Below are positions 8,283 through 17,877 of a stretch of DNA of 64,000 bases, piece after piece. The translations under genes were made by a program, and so were the position numbers. The stretch lies in the NCBI GenBank assembly GCA_949285025.1, contig CASDXG010000060.1, forward strand, positions 1 to 64,000, in the 5' to 3' direction. Each line of letters opens with the position of its first letter. The first letter of the stretch is position 1. The notes beneath the pieces are model-generated. The model had not been told where the DNA came from. It worked only from the letters and a program-made list of their open reading frames with translations, and ran no database searches. The stretch comes from an uncultured Bacteroides sp. (GTDB lineage Bacteria; Bacteroidota; Bacteroidia; Bacteroidales; Bacteroidaceae).

Positions 8283-10610
8283 ATGAAGTACGTATTTATA
8301 GCATGTGCATTGTCCTTAGCGGCTTGTACAGAAAAAATTGCAGTTGCAATAGATAATCCTGCCGATTACGTGAATCCGTTTATCGGGGCAACGACGAATG
8401 TCGCGAAAGCAGAAGCCTATCATGGATTGGGAAAAACATTTCCGGGTGCTACTACACCTTTCGGCATGACCCAGATTAGTCCGAATACAATTACCGGAGG
8501 AGATAACGGAAGTGGATATAGTGATGAGCATCAGACAATAGAAGGATTTGCATGTACTCAGATGAGTGGAGTGGGGTGGTACGGCGATCTTGGGAATTTT
8601 TTAGTAATGCCTACTACCGGTACGCTTCAGACAATTGCGGGAAAAGAAGATGGGAGCATTACGGGTTACCGTTCACATTATGATAAAAAGACAGAAACGG
8701 CAAAAGCCGGTTATTATTCTGTTTATCTGACCGATTATAACATTAAGGCAGAATGTACGGCAACGCCTCGTTGCGGTGTGATGCGTTTTACTTATCCGGA
8801 AAATAATCAGTCTCGCATTCAGATTGATCTGGCGCGAAGAGTAGGCGGAACTTCTACCGAGCAATATATACAAGTACTTAATGATTCGACCATCCGGGGC
8901 TGGATGAAATGTACACCCGATGGAGGCGGTTGGGGAGACGGAGGCGGTCAGGCCAACTATACAGTGCATTTCTATGCGACATTTGATCGCCCGTTAGATA
9001 ATTATGGATTTTGGAGTGCTGAAATTCCCGATGGGCAAAGCCGGAAAAATGGCGATGTGACTTCATTGCCTTATCTTGAGATTGTGAAGAAAGCGCCGGT
9101 GATACGAGGCGAAAAAGAGCTGAAAGGAAAGCATCTGGGCTTCTTTACTGACTTTTCAACAAAGGCAAATGAAAGCGTTTGTCTGAAGGTGGGAATCTCA
9201 TTTGTCGACATGGAAGGTGCTGAAAAGAACTATTGGAAAGAGGTTGCAGACAAAACTTTTGACGAGGTACGCGAAGAAGCAGTAGCTAAATGGAATCAGG
9301 AATTGAGCCGGATAAAAATATCAGGAGGAACAGAAGAAGAAAAGATAGTGTTTTATACGGCCTTATATCATACGATGATAGACCCGCGTACTTATATGGA
9401 TGTTGACGGACGTTACATCGGTGGAGATTATAAAATACATACAAGCAACGGTAAGTTTACGAAAAGAACGATTTTTAGCGGTTGGGATGTATTTCGTAGT
9501 CAGTTCCCTTTAATGACGATTATTAACCCGGAACTGGTAAGCGATGAATTGAATTCGTTGATAACTTTGGCGGAAGAAAGCGGAAAAGAATATTTTGAAC
9601 GTTGGGAATTTCTGAATGCCTATTCGGGATGTATGATTGGAAACCCGGCCTTATCTGTATTGACAGATGCCTATATGAAAAATATCCGTACTTATGATGT
9701 GGAAAAAGCATATCGTTATGCCGTGAATACTTCTCATAAATTCGGGAATGGGGATCTGGGGTATTCCCCAACATCTCTCTGCATTTCGGAAACGTTGGAA
9801 TATGCATATTTTGATTGGTGTATAGCTCAATTGGCTGCTGCTTTGGGAAAAACCGATGATGCTGCGGTCTTTATGCAGAAAGGTCAGGCTTATCGGAACA
9901 TATTCGATAAGGAAAAAGGTTGGTTCCGTCCGCGTAAGGCTGACGGCTCTTGGGAGGCATGGCCTGAAAATGCGAGAACGAAAGAATGGTATGGTTGTAT
10001 TGAGGCAAATTCCTATCAGCAAGGATGGTTTGTTCCACAGGATATTCCGGGTATGATTGAACTGATGGGTGGAAAAGAAAAAGTCATTGATGATTTGACT
10101 TATATGTTTTCTCATACGCCATCTCACCTGTTTTGGAATGAATATTATAACCATGCTAACGAGCCTGTTCATTTTGTTCCTTTCCTGTTTAATTGCGCGG
10201 GGGCTCCTTATCTTACGCAAAAATGGACACGTTATATCTGTAAGAATGCCTATAAGAACCATGTGGAGGGACTTGTTGGGAACGAGGATGTCGGGCAAAT
10301 GTCTGCATGGTATATATTGGCGGCTTCGGGTATTCATCCGGTTTGTCCGGGAGATAATAAAATGGAAATTACAAGTCCTGTTTTCGACCGTATCGATTTT
10401 AGGCTGGACCCCGAATATGCTTCAGGTGAAGTATTTACAGTGATAGCACATGATAATAGCGAGGAGAATATATATATTCAGCGTGCATTGTTGAATGGGA
10501 AAGAATACAATAAAAGCTTTATCGATTTTAAAGATATAGCCGATGGAGGAACGCTGGAACTTTTTATGGGGAAAGAACCAAATGAAGCGTGGGGAACTGC
10601 AGCAGAGTAA
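8283..10610 (+). CDS. GH92 alpha-mannosidase, lipoprotein
   Basis: A 775-residue calcium-dependent exo-alpha-mannosidase of family GH92. The lipobox SLAAC gives Cys15 as lipidation site; the following TEKIAVA is not acidic, so a periplasm-facing anchor is more likely than surface export. Family signatures are VNPFIG at 30-35, GWDVFR at 400-405, CIEANSYQQGW with the probable general acid Glu574, and GNEDVGQMSAWY at 666-677, which supplies the base aspartate region. GH92 enzymes act on alpha-1,2/1,3/1,4/1,6 linkages; which one cannot be told. The general-acid position being Glu fits ordinary mannosides. It lies between the atypical GH38 and GH43 genes with short spacers, implying one transcript. 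Confidence 0.95.
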   Translation: MKYVFIACALSLAACTEKIAVAIDNPADYVNPFIGATTNVAKAEAYHGLGKTFPGATTPFGMTQISPNTITGGDNGSGYSDEHQTIEGFACTQMSGVGWYGDLGNFLVMPTTGTLQTIAGKEDGSITGYRSHYDKKTETAKAGYYSVYLTDYNIKAECTATPRCGVMRFTYPENNQSRIQIDLARRVGGTSTEQYIQVLNDSTIRGWMKCTPDGGGWGDGGGQANYTVHFYATFDRPLDNYGFWSAEIPDGQSRKNGDVTSLPYLEIVKKAPVIRGEKELKGKHLGFFTDFSTKANESVCLKVGISFVDMEGAEKNYWKEVADKTFDEVREEAVAKWNQELSRIKISGGTEEEKIVFYTALYHTMIDPRTYMDVDGRYIGGDYKIHTSNGKFTKRTIFSGWDVFRSQFPLMTIINPELVSDELNSLITLAEESGKEYFERWEFLNAYSGCMIGNPALSVLTDAYMKNIRTYDVEKAYRYAVNTSHKFGNGDLGYSPTSLCISETLEYAYFDWCIAQLAAALGKTDDAAVFMQKGQAYRNIFDKEKGWFRPRKADGSWEAWPENARTKEWYGCIEANSYQQGWFVPQDIPGMIELMGGKEKVIDDLTYMFSHTPSHLFWNEYYNHANEPVHFVPFLFNCAGAPYLTQKWTRYICKNAYKNHVEGLVGNEDVGQMSAWYILAASGIHPVCPGDNKMEITSPVFDRIDFRLDPEYASGEVFTVIAHDNSEENIYIQRALLNGKEYNKSFIDFKDIADGGTLELFMGKEPNEAWGTAAE

Positions 10611-10628
10611 TTAAATGGAAATAGACTT

Positions 10629-12173
10629 ATGATTCGGACTGTTTTGACAAGTATGGTGGCTGTTGCGTTTATTGTACCTGTTCATGCGCAGCATGCTGAG
10701 AATTTCAGTAATCCGGTAATACGTGGTGACATACCAGACCCGTCCGTTATCTCTGTGGGAGATACGTATTATATGACAGGGACATCTTCGGAATGGGCTC
10801 CGTTTTATCCGTTCTTTTCATCGAAAGACCTGGTGAATTGGAAACAGGAAGGGCACGTTTTCACTCAGAAGCCGGCATGGACGTCAAATTCGTTCTGGGC
10901 TCCTGAATTATTCTATATGAAAGGGAAACTGTATTGTTACTATACGGCGCGTAGAAAAAGCGACGGAGTCTCTTATATAGGAGTTGCAGTAGCAGAAAAG
11001 CCCGGAGAAGAGTTTACCGATTATGGCCCGATTATTACCTATGGAAACGAGGCGATTGATGCCTTTATCTTTGAAGATGAGGGGCAGCTTTATATATCGT
11101 GGAAAGCATATGGCTTGGATAACAGGCCCATAGAATTGCTGTCTTCGAAACTTTCATCAGACGGATTGCGTTTGGAAGGAAAGCCATTTACACTGTTGGT
11201 TGATGATGAACGTATCGGAATGGAGGGACAGTATATATTTAAGAAGGGCGGTTATTACTATATTGTATATGCAGCTCATGGATGTTGTGGCTTTAACAGT
11301 ACTTATGATGTGTATGTAGCGCGTTCGGAAAAATACGAAGGACCGTATGAGAAATACTCAGGCAATCCGATTTTGTGTGGAGGAGGAAAGGATTTCATCT
11401 CCTGTGGACACGGAACAGCCGTGCAAGTCTCTGACGGAAGAATGTTTTATTTATGTCATGCTTATATGAATGGCCCTTCACGATTTATGGGGCGTCAGCC
11501 CATTTTGCAGGAAATGATTGTGGGGGAAGACGGGTGGGTCCGTTTCGCTTCCGGGAAATACGCTTCGGTAAAACAGGCTGCTGTTCTTGATAAAAAACAA
11601 AAAAAACGTTCCGTTACCGATTTTAAAGATGAGTTTGATAAGAGCGTATTGGGCGTAGAATGGACATGGAATTATCCGTATTCTGATAGTAATGTGCAAA
11701 TACATGACGGAAATCTTTCATTGAGCGGGAGTCCTATTAATGGTAATCGTTATGGAACAGCTTTATGTGTGCGCGCTACGACTCCTGAATATTCTTATGA
11801 AACACAGATCCTGAATCGTAATGACGTTTTGAAAGGGCTTACGATGTATGGAGATCATCAGAATTTGATTGCATTTGGTGTACAAGGAGAACGGTTGATC
11901 TTAAAATCGGTGCGGGATGGTAAGGAGACAATCCTTAGTGATACCGGTTTATTATGTGAAAAGCCCTATCTGAAAATTGAAGTGAAGCAGGGGCAGTATT
12001 TAAACTTTTATCAAAGTAGGAAGGGTAAGAAATGGGAACGTATCCCGGTATCTGCGGTCGATGCCGAATTTACGGCGCGTTGGGACAGAGTAGCCAGACC
12101 GGGACTATTGTATGCAGGAGATAGTAAGGATTCGGGAATATTTTCGTATTTCAGACTGGATAATGCGGAATGA
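10629..12173 (+). CDS. GH43 family glycoside hydrolase (beta-xylosidase / arabinofuranosidase type)
   Basis: A 514-residue protein with signal peptide ending PVHA (residue 20). Residues about 28-310 form the five-bladed GH43 propeller. The three catalytic acids can be placed: base Asp37 in IPDPSV, pKa-modulating Asp144 in IDAFIF, and acid Glu199 in GMEGQY. From about 330 a beta-sandwich follows (KDEFDKSVLGVEWTWNYP onward), typical of GH43 enzymes with a C-terminal concanavalin-like domain. The usual substrates are beta-xylosides or alpha-L-arabinofuranosides, but the exact one is not visible. It is the last gene before the promoter at 12187-12217. Confidence 0.92.
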   Translation: MIRTVLTSMVAVAFIVPVHAQHAENFSNPVIRGDIPDPSVISVGDTYYMTGTSSEWAPFYPFFSSKDLVNWKQEGHVFTQKPAWTSNSFWAPELFYMKGKLYCYYTARRKSDGVSYIGVAVAEKPGEEFTDYGPIITYGNEAIDAFIFEDEGQLYISWKAYGLDNRPIELLSSKLSSDGLRLEGKPFTLLVDDERIGMEGQYIFKKGGYYYIVYAAHGCCGFNSTYDVYVARSEKYEGPYEKYSGNPILCGGGKDFISCGHGTAVQVSDGRMFYLCHAYMNGPSRFMGRQPILQEMIVGEDGWVRFASGKYASVKQAAVLDKKQKKRSVTDFKDEFDKSVLGVEWTWNYPYSDSNVQIHDGNLSLSGSPINGNRYGTALCVRATTPEYSYETQILNRNDVLKGLTMYGDHQNLIAFGVQGERLILKSVRDGKETILSDTGLLCEKPYLKIEVKQGQYLNFYQSRKGKKWERIPVSAVDAEFTARWDRVARPGLLYAGDSKDSGIFSYFRLDNAE

Positions 12174-12186
12174 AAACTTGGATTTT

Positions 12187-12217
12187 TTTGAATGTTATGA
12201 ATAATTATATACATTTG
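12187..12217 (+). promoter_or_regulatory. Promoter before the GH125 gene (-33 TTTG, -7 TACATTTG)
   Basis: TTTG at 12187-12190 and TACATTTG at 12210-12217 are separated by 19 bp, the preferred arrangement of the Bacteroidetes housekeeping promoter. Transcription would start near 12224, leaving a leader of about 95 bases before the ATG at 12320. This divides the glycosidase run into at least two transcription units. Confidence 0.75.
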
Positions 12218-12319
12218 TAGCGTAACTTATTGCGGTAAAAAGTAAAGCAGGATGTTTTGTGACTGTAGAAATTGCTTGTAGACATGCCGCAACTATTCAA
12301 TTAATATTAAAAAGAAATC

Positions 12320-13807
12320 ATGGAAAAACGAAATGTAACAAAAAAAGTGTTGTTTAGTTCGGCCTTCTTGTTTGCCGTATCATTGGGGACAGTGCATGCT
12401 AATCCGTTCCTTTCTGCAAGGGAAAATTATGAGGTTGCTGTAGCCGATAATATAAAAGACTATAAGACAAACCGTCCGGCAAAATCCGATCGCTTGTTTC
12501 ATTCAGATGCAGTGGAGAAAAAAATAAAAGAAGTAAAGGGGATGTTGAAAAATCCGTATTTGAGATGGATGTTTGAAAACTGTTTTCCTAATACGTTGGA
12601 TACTACAATTCATTATCGGGTTCAGGACGGAGAAGATGATACATTCGTTTATACAGGTGATATCCATGCCATGTGGTTACGCGATTCCGGAGCACAAGTA
12701 TGGCCTTATGTGAATCTGGCAAATGAAGATCCGGAATTAAAGAAAATGTTACGTGGGGTAATTCTCCGTCAATGGAAATGTATCAATATAGACCCGTTTG
12801 CAAATGCTTTTAACGATGGCCCTACGGGAGGCGATTGGATGAGCGATTTGACTGACATGAAACCCGAATTGCATGAACGTAAATGGGAGATAGATTCTTT
12901 GTGTTATCCTTTGCGTTTGGCTTATCATTATTGGGAAGTAACGGGAGATGATTCTATTTTCGGCGATTTATGGCTGCAGGCTATCCGGAACATTTTGGAC
13001 ACATTTAAAGACCAACAACGCAGAGACGGAAAAGGTTCTTATCATTTCCAGCGTGAAACAACGCGCGCGCTTGATACAATGACTAATGATGGTTGGGGAA
13101 ATCCCGTGAAACCGGTTGGATTAATTGTCTCATCTTTCCGTCCGTCGGATGATGCGACAACGTTTCAGTTCCTGATTCCTTCCAACTTTTTTGCTGTGAC
13201 ATCATTGCGTAAAGCTGCCGATGTTTTGACGAAAGTCAATAAAAATTTAGCCTTGGCTAAAGAATGTACTGATTTGGCAAACGAAGTGGAAGCGGCATTG
13301 AAAAAGTATGCAGTTTATGACCATCCGAAATATGGTAAGATTTATGCCTTCGAAGTTGATGGATTCGGGAACCAGCTTTTGATGGACGATGCGAATGTCC
13401 CAAGTCTTTTGGCTATGGCTTATTTAGGAGATGTCGATGTAAGTGATCCGATTTATCAGAATACGCGTCGTTTTGTATGGAGTGAAGATAACCCCTATTT
13501 CTTTAAAGGTTCTGCAGGAGAAGGTATCGGAGGACCTCATATCGGGTATGACATGATCTGGCCGATGAGTATTATGATGAAAGCATTTACCAGTCAGGAT
13601 GATAAGGAAATAGCCGATTGTATAAAGATGCTGATGACAACTGATGCCGGAACCGGTTTTATGCATGAATCGTTTAATAAAGATAATCCGGAGAAGTTTA
13701 CACGGGCATGGTTTGCTTGGCAAAACACTTTGTTCGGGGAATTGATTCTTACATTAATTGAAAAAGGGAAACTGGATGTATTGAATAGCATTGAGGTAAA
13801 TAAATAA
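12320..13807 (+). CDS. GH125 exo-alpha-1,6-mannosidase
   Basis: A 495-residue (alpha/alpha)6-barrel enzyme of family GH125, whose members remove terminal alpha-1,6-linked mannose. There is an N-terminal signal peptide ending SLGTVHA. Family motifs are HAMWLRDSGAQVWPY at about 116-130, FNDGPTGGDWMSD, the region of the catalytic acid ERKWEIDSLCYP (Asp192), and GEGIGGPHIGYDMIWPMS at 400-417. The length fits the family. GH125 together with GH92, GH38 and GH76 is the classic enzyme set for alpha-mannan backbone and side-chain removal. It has its own promoter and is followed by a hairpin, so it may be a single-gene unit. Confidence 0.94.
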   Translation: MEKRNVTKKVLFSSAFLFAVSLGTVHANPFLSARENYEVAVADNIKDYKTNRPAKSDRLFHSDAVEKKIKEVKGMLKNPYLRWMFENCFPNTLDTTIHYRVQDGEDDTFVYTGDIHAMWLRDSGAQVWPYVNLANEDPELKKMLRGVILRQWKCINIDPFANAFNDGPTGGDWMSDLTDMKPELHERKWEIDSLCYPLRLAYHYWEVTGDDSIFGDLWLQAIRNILDTFKDQQRRDGKGSYHFQRETTRALDTMTNDGWGNPVKPVGLIVSSFRPSDDATTFQFLIPSNFFAVTSLRKAADVLTKVNKNLALAKECTDLANEVEAALKKYAVYDHPKYGKIYAFEVDGFGNQLLMDDANVPSLLAMAYLGDVDVSDPIYQNTRRFVWSEDNPYFFKGSAGEGIGGPHIGYDMIWPMSIMMKAFTSQDDKEIADCIKMLMTTDAGTGFMHESFNKDNPEKFTRAWFAWQNTLFGELILTLIEKGKLDVLNSIEVNK

Positions 13808-13816
13808 AATGGAAAG

Positions 13817-13862
13817 AAAACCACCTTATGTCTTTTTATTACAAAAGATATAAGGTGGTTTT
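13817..13862 (+). terminator. Hairpin terminator after the GH125 gene
   Basis: AAAACCACCTTAT (13817-13829) pairs with ATAAGGTGGTTTT (13850-13862); the inner TCTTTT and AAAAGA extend the stem. The U-tract is only TTTT, so termination may be partial, allowing some read-through into the next gene. Confidence 0.65.
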
Positions 13863-13919
13863 GGGATTAAGTAAATATGTCTACTTGTGTATGTAAGTAT
13901 AATCTAAACCTGAGAAAGC

Positions 13920-15935
13920 ATGAAAACATTAACATTAGGTATTCTTTTCTTTTTGGTAGGGAGCGTTTCGTCTATGGGACAGTCTGTTCCTGTAGAGAAT
14001 TATTTGAATAACCAGTATCCGTTACAGCGAAAAGCTTATGTAGAACTGCCATTAGGCTCAATCCATCCCAAAGGTTGGTTGCTTGAAATGTTGCAGAGGC
14101 AAAAAAATGGCGCAACAGGAAAGATGGACGAACTTTATCCGGCTGTGATGGGGAAACGGAACGGTTGGTTAGGTGGCGACGGGGATCAATGGGAAAGAGG
14201 CCCATATTGGATTGATGGCCTGTTGCCTTTGGCTTATATTCTGGAGGATAAAAAGTTAATCAATAAAACAAACGAGTGGATAGAATGGATTTTGAATAGT
14301 CAACAGCCGGATGGCTTTTTCGGGCCTTCGGTAGATTATTCGAATGAACCCGGAGTTCAACGCGGTAATACGCGTGACTGGTGGCCACGAATGGTTGTAT
14401 TAAAAATTCTACAGCAATACTATTCTGCGACACAGGATGAGCGTGTAATTCCGTTCATGTCGAATTATTTTCGCTATCAGCTGAAAACATTGCCTGAATA
14501 TCCGTTGGGACATTGGACTTTTTGGGCCGAGTTCCGTGAAGCAGACAACCTTCAAGCAGTGTATTGGCTGTATAATATTACTCGGGAGCCGTTTTTGTTA
14601 GAGCTGGCTGACCTGCTGCATAAGCAGGGAGCCGACTTTATGGGAATGTATAAGCGGGGAGATTTTAAACGTATCTGTTCGATTCATTGCGTAAATCTTG
14701 CGCAGGGTTTAAAGGAACCGCTTATTTATTATCAGCAACATCCCGATCCGATTTATGTGGAAGCGGTAAAAGGTATTCTGAAAGATATCCGGCAGTTCCA
14801 TGGACAGGCACAGGGAATGTATGGAGGTGATGAGGCTCTGCATGGGAATAATCCCACACAAGGTTCAGAACTTTGTTCGGCTGTTGAGCTAATGTATTCT
14901 CTTGAGAAAATGATAGAAATTACGGGAGATGTAGGTTTTGCCGATCACTTGGAGAAAATAGCGTTTAATGCGTTGCCTACTCAAATTTCGGATGATTTTA
15001 TGACGAGGCAATATTATCAACAGCCCAATCAAGTTCAGATTACATGGCAGCGCAGAAATTTTGACCAAGATCATGAAGGAACAGATGTGCTGTTTGGCTT
15101 GTTGACAGGCTATCCTTGCTGTTCTTCGAATATGCATCAGGGCTGGCCTAAATTCAATAACAATCTGTGGTACGCTACTCCCGATAACGGATTGGCTGCA
15201 ATGGTGTATTCGCCTTCTGAAGTGACGGGAAAGGTTGCAAACGGTTGTCAGGTTACAATCAGTGAGGATACATATTATCCGATGGATGAACATGTTCGTT
15301 TTGTCATAAAGGATGTGGATACAAAAGAGAAGAGCGTGGCATTCCCATTGCATCTGCGTATACCCGGTTGGTGCGAGAAAGCGGTTGTCCGTATAAATGA
15401 CGAAGAGGCGCAGACCGTAGAAGGAGGGAAGATTACAGTGATAAACCGCACATGGAAAGAAAATGACAGCGTGCTTTTAGAGCTTCCCATGAAAGTTTCT
15501 ACATCAACGTGGTATGAGAATTCGATTTCAGTGGAAAGAGGTCCGTTGGTTTATGCCTTAAAAATGAACGAGAAATGGATTCGTAAGGATACAAATAATG
15601 AGACATATGGTTCTTATTATTACGATGTGGTTTCCGATTCTCCGTGGAACTACGGTCTGGTTCATTTTGACAGAAATAAGGTAAATGAGCATGTTCGTGT
15701 AGTAGTCAACGAAGATAAACAGAAAAATGTTTTCCCGTGGAATGTGGAAAATGCGCCGATTTCGATATATATGGACGCAAGACGTATTCCGTCTTGGCAA
15801 TTGTATAACGGAATGGCCGGTCCGGTTCCTTATTCGGTTTATGGAGGTGCCGAAGGTGCCGTCGAAGAAATCGAATTGATTCCTTATGGATGTACGACCT
15901 TAAGAATTTCACAATTCCCCGTTGTATGGCGTTGA
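13920..15935 (+). CDS. GH127-like (DUF1680) putative beta-L-arabinofuranosidase
   Basis: A 671-residue secreted protein (signal peptide ending SSMGQ). It belongs to the DUF1680 superfamily that includes GH127 and GH146, with an (alpha/alpha)6 barrel at about 40-420 followed by beta-sandwiches. The zinc-thiolate centre can be located: Glu317 and Cys319 in SELCSAVE and Cys400-Cys401 in GYPCCSSNM; in characterised members one of the paired cysteines is the nucleophile. Substrate cannot be assigned; in many Bacteroides loci these proteins act on arabinose-containing side chains, though the superfamily is broader. It is followed by GH2, GH97 and GH38 genes on the same strand with gaps of 68, 77 and 39 bp. 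Confidence 0.85.
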   Translation: MKTLTLGILFFLVGSVSSMGQSVPVENYLNNQYPLQRKAYVELPLGSIHPKGWLLEMLQRQKNGATGKMDELYPAVMGKRNGWLGGDGDQWERGPYWIDGLLPLAYILEDKKLINKTNEWIEWILNSQQPDGFFGPSVDYSNEPGVQRGNTRDWWPRMVVLKILQQYYSATQDERVIPFMSNYFRYQLKTLPEYPLGHWTFWAEFREADNLQAVYWLYNITREPFLLELADLLHKQGADFMGMYKRGDFKRICSIHCVNLAQGLKEPLIYYQQHPDPIYVEAVKGILKDIRQFHGQAQGMYGGDEALHGNNPTQGSELCSAVELMYSLEKMIEITGDVGFADHLEKIAFNALPTQISDDFMTRQYYQQPNQVQITWQRRNFDQDHEGTDVLFGLLTGYPCCSSNMHQGWPKFNNNLWYATPDNGLAAMVYSPSEVTGKVANGCQVTISEDTYYPMDEHVRFVIKDVDTKEKSVAFPLHLRIPGWCEKAVVRINDEEAQTVEGGKITVINRTWKENDSVLLELPMKVSTSTWYENSISVERGPLVYALKMNEKWIRKDTNNETYGSYYYDVVSDSPWNYGLVHFDRNKVNEHVRVVVNEDKQKNVFPWNVENAPISIYMDARRIPSWQLYNGMAGPVPYSVYGGAEGAVEEIELIPYGCTTLRISQFPVVWR

Positions 15936-16003
15936 TTTGTGTAAAACATCATGACCTTTTGAAGAAAAGATTGTAGAATTATAAAAAGAAAAACGAAACC
16001 TTT

Positions 16004-17800
16004 ATGAAAAAATTATTGCTTGCGGTATTGTCCTTCGTAGGATGCCTTAACAGTTTTGCGGAGAATTTGCCACGTCCGGAATACCCGAGACCCCAATTTG
16101 AACGGGAAGAATGGGTAAACCTGAATGGTACTTGGAGTTTTGATTTCGATTTCGGTATGTCGGGAAAGGATCGTCAATTCCAAAAAGCAGAGAACTTTAG
16201 TCGCCAGATTACGGTTCCTTTTTGCGCGGAAAGTAAATTATCCGGAGTACAACATCTTGATTTTATAAATTGTATGTGGTATCAGCGGAAACTGACCGTG
16301 CCTTCAGACTGGAATGGTAAAAAGATATTCTTGAACTTTGGAGCAGTCGATTATATGGCAGAGATCTATATCGACGGGATGTTGTTGCAGAGACACTGGG
16401 GAGGTTCTTCTTCATTTTCTGTTGATATAACACGTTATGTAAAGGCAGGACAGACACACAATCTGGTCGTTCGTGTAGAAGATGATTTGCGCTCAGGCAA
16501 GCAAACCGGAGGGAAACAATGTTCCGGGTATTATTCCGGCGGTTGTTCTTACACTCGTGTTACCGGAATTTGGCAGACAGTGTGGATGGAAGCTGTGGAC
16601 GAGAACGGTTTGAAGGCGGTAGTGGTCCGTCCGGACATCGATCAGAAGCAGTTGGTTATCGCACCCGAATTTTATAAGGAATCGGACAATACATTGGAAG
16701 TTGTTCTGAAAGATGGTACTAAAACCGTAGCCAAGAAAACGGTGCTTTGTGCTAATAGTGCAATTGTTGTGTTACCTGTAAAGAATATGAAACTGTGGTC
16801 GCCGGAGTCTCCTTTCCTTTATGACATCGAGTATATAGTAAAAGATAAGGACGGGAACGTTATAGACGAGGTGAAATCGTATGCAGGTATGCGTAAAGTT
16901 CATACGGCAAACGGTAAATTTTATTTGAATAATAAACCTTATTTCCAACGATTGGTGCTGGACCAGGGCTTTTATCCTGACGGAATCTGGACTGCTCCGT
17001 CAGATGAAGCACTGAAAAATGATATTGTGTTAGGTAAGAATGCCGGTTTTAATGGCGCTCGTTTGCACCAGAAGGTGTTTGAGGAACGTTATTACTATTG
17101 GGCAGATAAATTGGGCTATCTTACATGGGGAGAAAGCGCAAGTTGGGTGATGGATATCAATGATGAATTGGCAGTGCGTAATTTCTTGAGCGAATGGAGC
17201 GAGGTTGTGGTACGTGACAGGAACCATCCTTCATTGGTAACATGGACTCCTTTGAATGAAACATGGGGAAGCCGTGATGGCGTTTATCCTCGTTTTGTCC
17301 GTGACCTTTATCAGATGACAAAGGCAATGGATCCCACTCGTCCGGTAAATGATGCAAGTGGCGACGATCATATTCTGACAGATATCTGGAGCGTTCACAA
17401 TTATGAACAAAACGGAGAACGCCTTGCCGAGCAGTTAACCTTTACAGAGGGAAAAGAACCTTACCGTAATAATCGTGATAAGAAATTCCTTGCTGTGTAT
17501 GAAGGCCAGCCGTATATGGTAGATGAATTCGGCGGTATCGGTTGGATGGCTCCCGAAGACCGCAAAAATTCTTGGGGATATGGCGGTTTACCTGAAACGG
17601 CAGAAGAATTCTATACCCGTTTGGAAGGACAGATAAAAGCGTTAAAAGATTCGGAACATGTAGTCGGCTTCTGTTATACTCAGCTGACTGATATTGAGCA
17701 GGAAAAGAATGGTATCTATTATTACGACCGTACTCCGAAGTTGGATATGAAGAGGATTAAAGAGATCTTTGAAATGATTCCATCTTCGCATGTGCATTGA
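16004..17800 (+). CDS. GH2 family glycoside hydrolase (beta-galactosidase/mannosidase/glucuronidase type)
   Basis: A 598-residue protein with a signal peptide (cleavage predicted after NSFA). Order of domains: jelly-roll sugar-binding domain (about 25-200), Ig-like domain (about 200-300) and a TIM barrel (about 305-598). The acid/base is Glu419 in TPLNETWG and the nucleophile is Glu508 in MVDEFGG. The protein is short for GH2 and has no extra C-terminal domains. The sequence does not decide between beta-galactosidase, beta-mannosidase and beta-glucuronidase. The Cys14 in SFVGC is a poor lipobox, so a soluble periplasmic form is more likely. Confidence 0.9.
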   Translation: MKKLLLAVLSFVGCLNSFAENLPRPEYPRPQFEREEWVNLNGTWSFDFDFGMSGKDRQFQKAENFSRQITVPFCAESKLSGVQHLDFINCMWYQRKLTVPSDWNGKKIFLNFGAVDYMAEIYIDGMLLQRHWGGSSSFSVDITRYVKAGQTHNLVVRVEDDLRSGKQTGGKQCSGYYSGGCSYTRVTGIWQTVWMEAVDENGLKAVVVRPDIDQKQLVIAPEFYKESDNTLEVVLKDGTKTVAKKTVLCANSAIVVLPVKNMKLWSPESPFLYDIEYIVKDKDGNVIDEVKSYAGMRKVHTANGKFYLNNKPYFQRLVLDQGFYPDGIWTAPSDEALKNDIVLGKNAGFNGARLHQKVFEERYYYWADKLGYLTWGESASWVMDINDELAVRNFLSEWSEVVVRDRNHPSLVTWTPLNETWGSRDGVYPRFVRDLYQMTKAMDPTRPVNDASGDDHILTDIWSVHNYEQNGERLAEQLTFTEGKEPYRNNRDKKFLAVYEGQPYMVDEFGGIGWMAPEDRKNSWGYGGLPETAEEFYTRLEGQIKALKDSEHVVGFCYTQLTDIEQEKNGIYYYDRTPKLDMKRIKEIFEMIPSSHVH

Positions 17801-17877
17801 TTTGTGTATCAGATACTGTTTCATTGTAGAAGAATTCAGAAAAACTATTTTTATTCGACTATAAATAAAAAAATGCC

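Noticed and set aside
9651-10337. 228-codon minus-strand frame inside the GH92 gene
   Set aside because: It is antisense to clear GH92 motifs (GNEDVGQMSAWY region) and its translation has no recognisable features.
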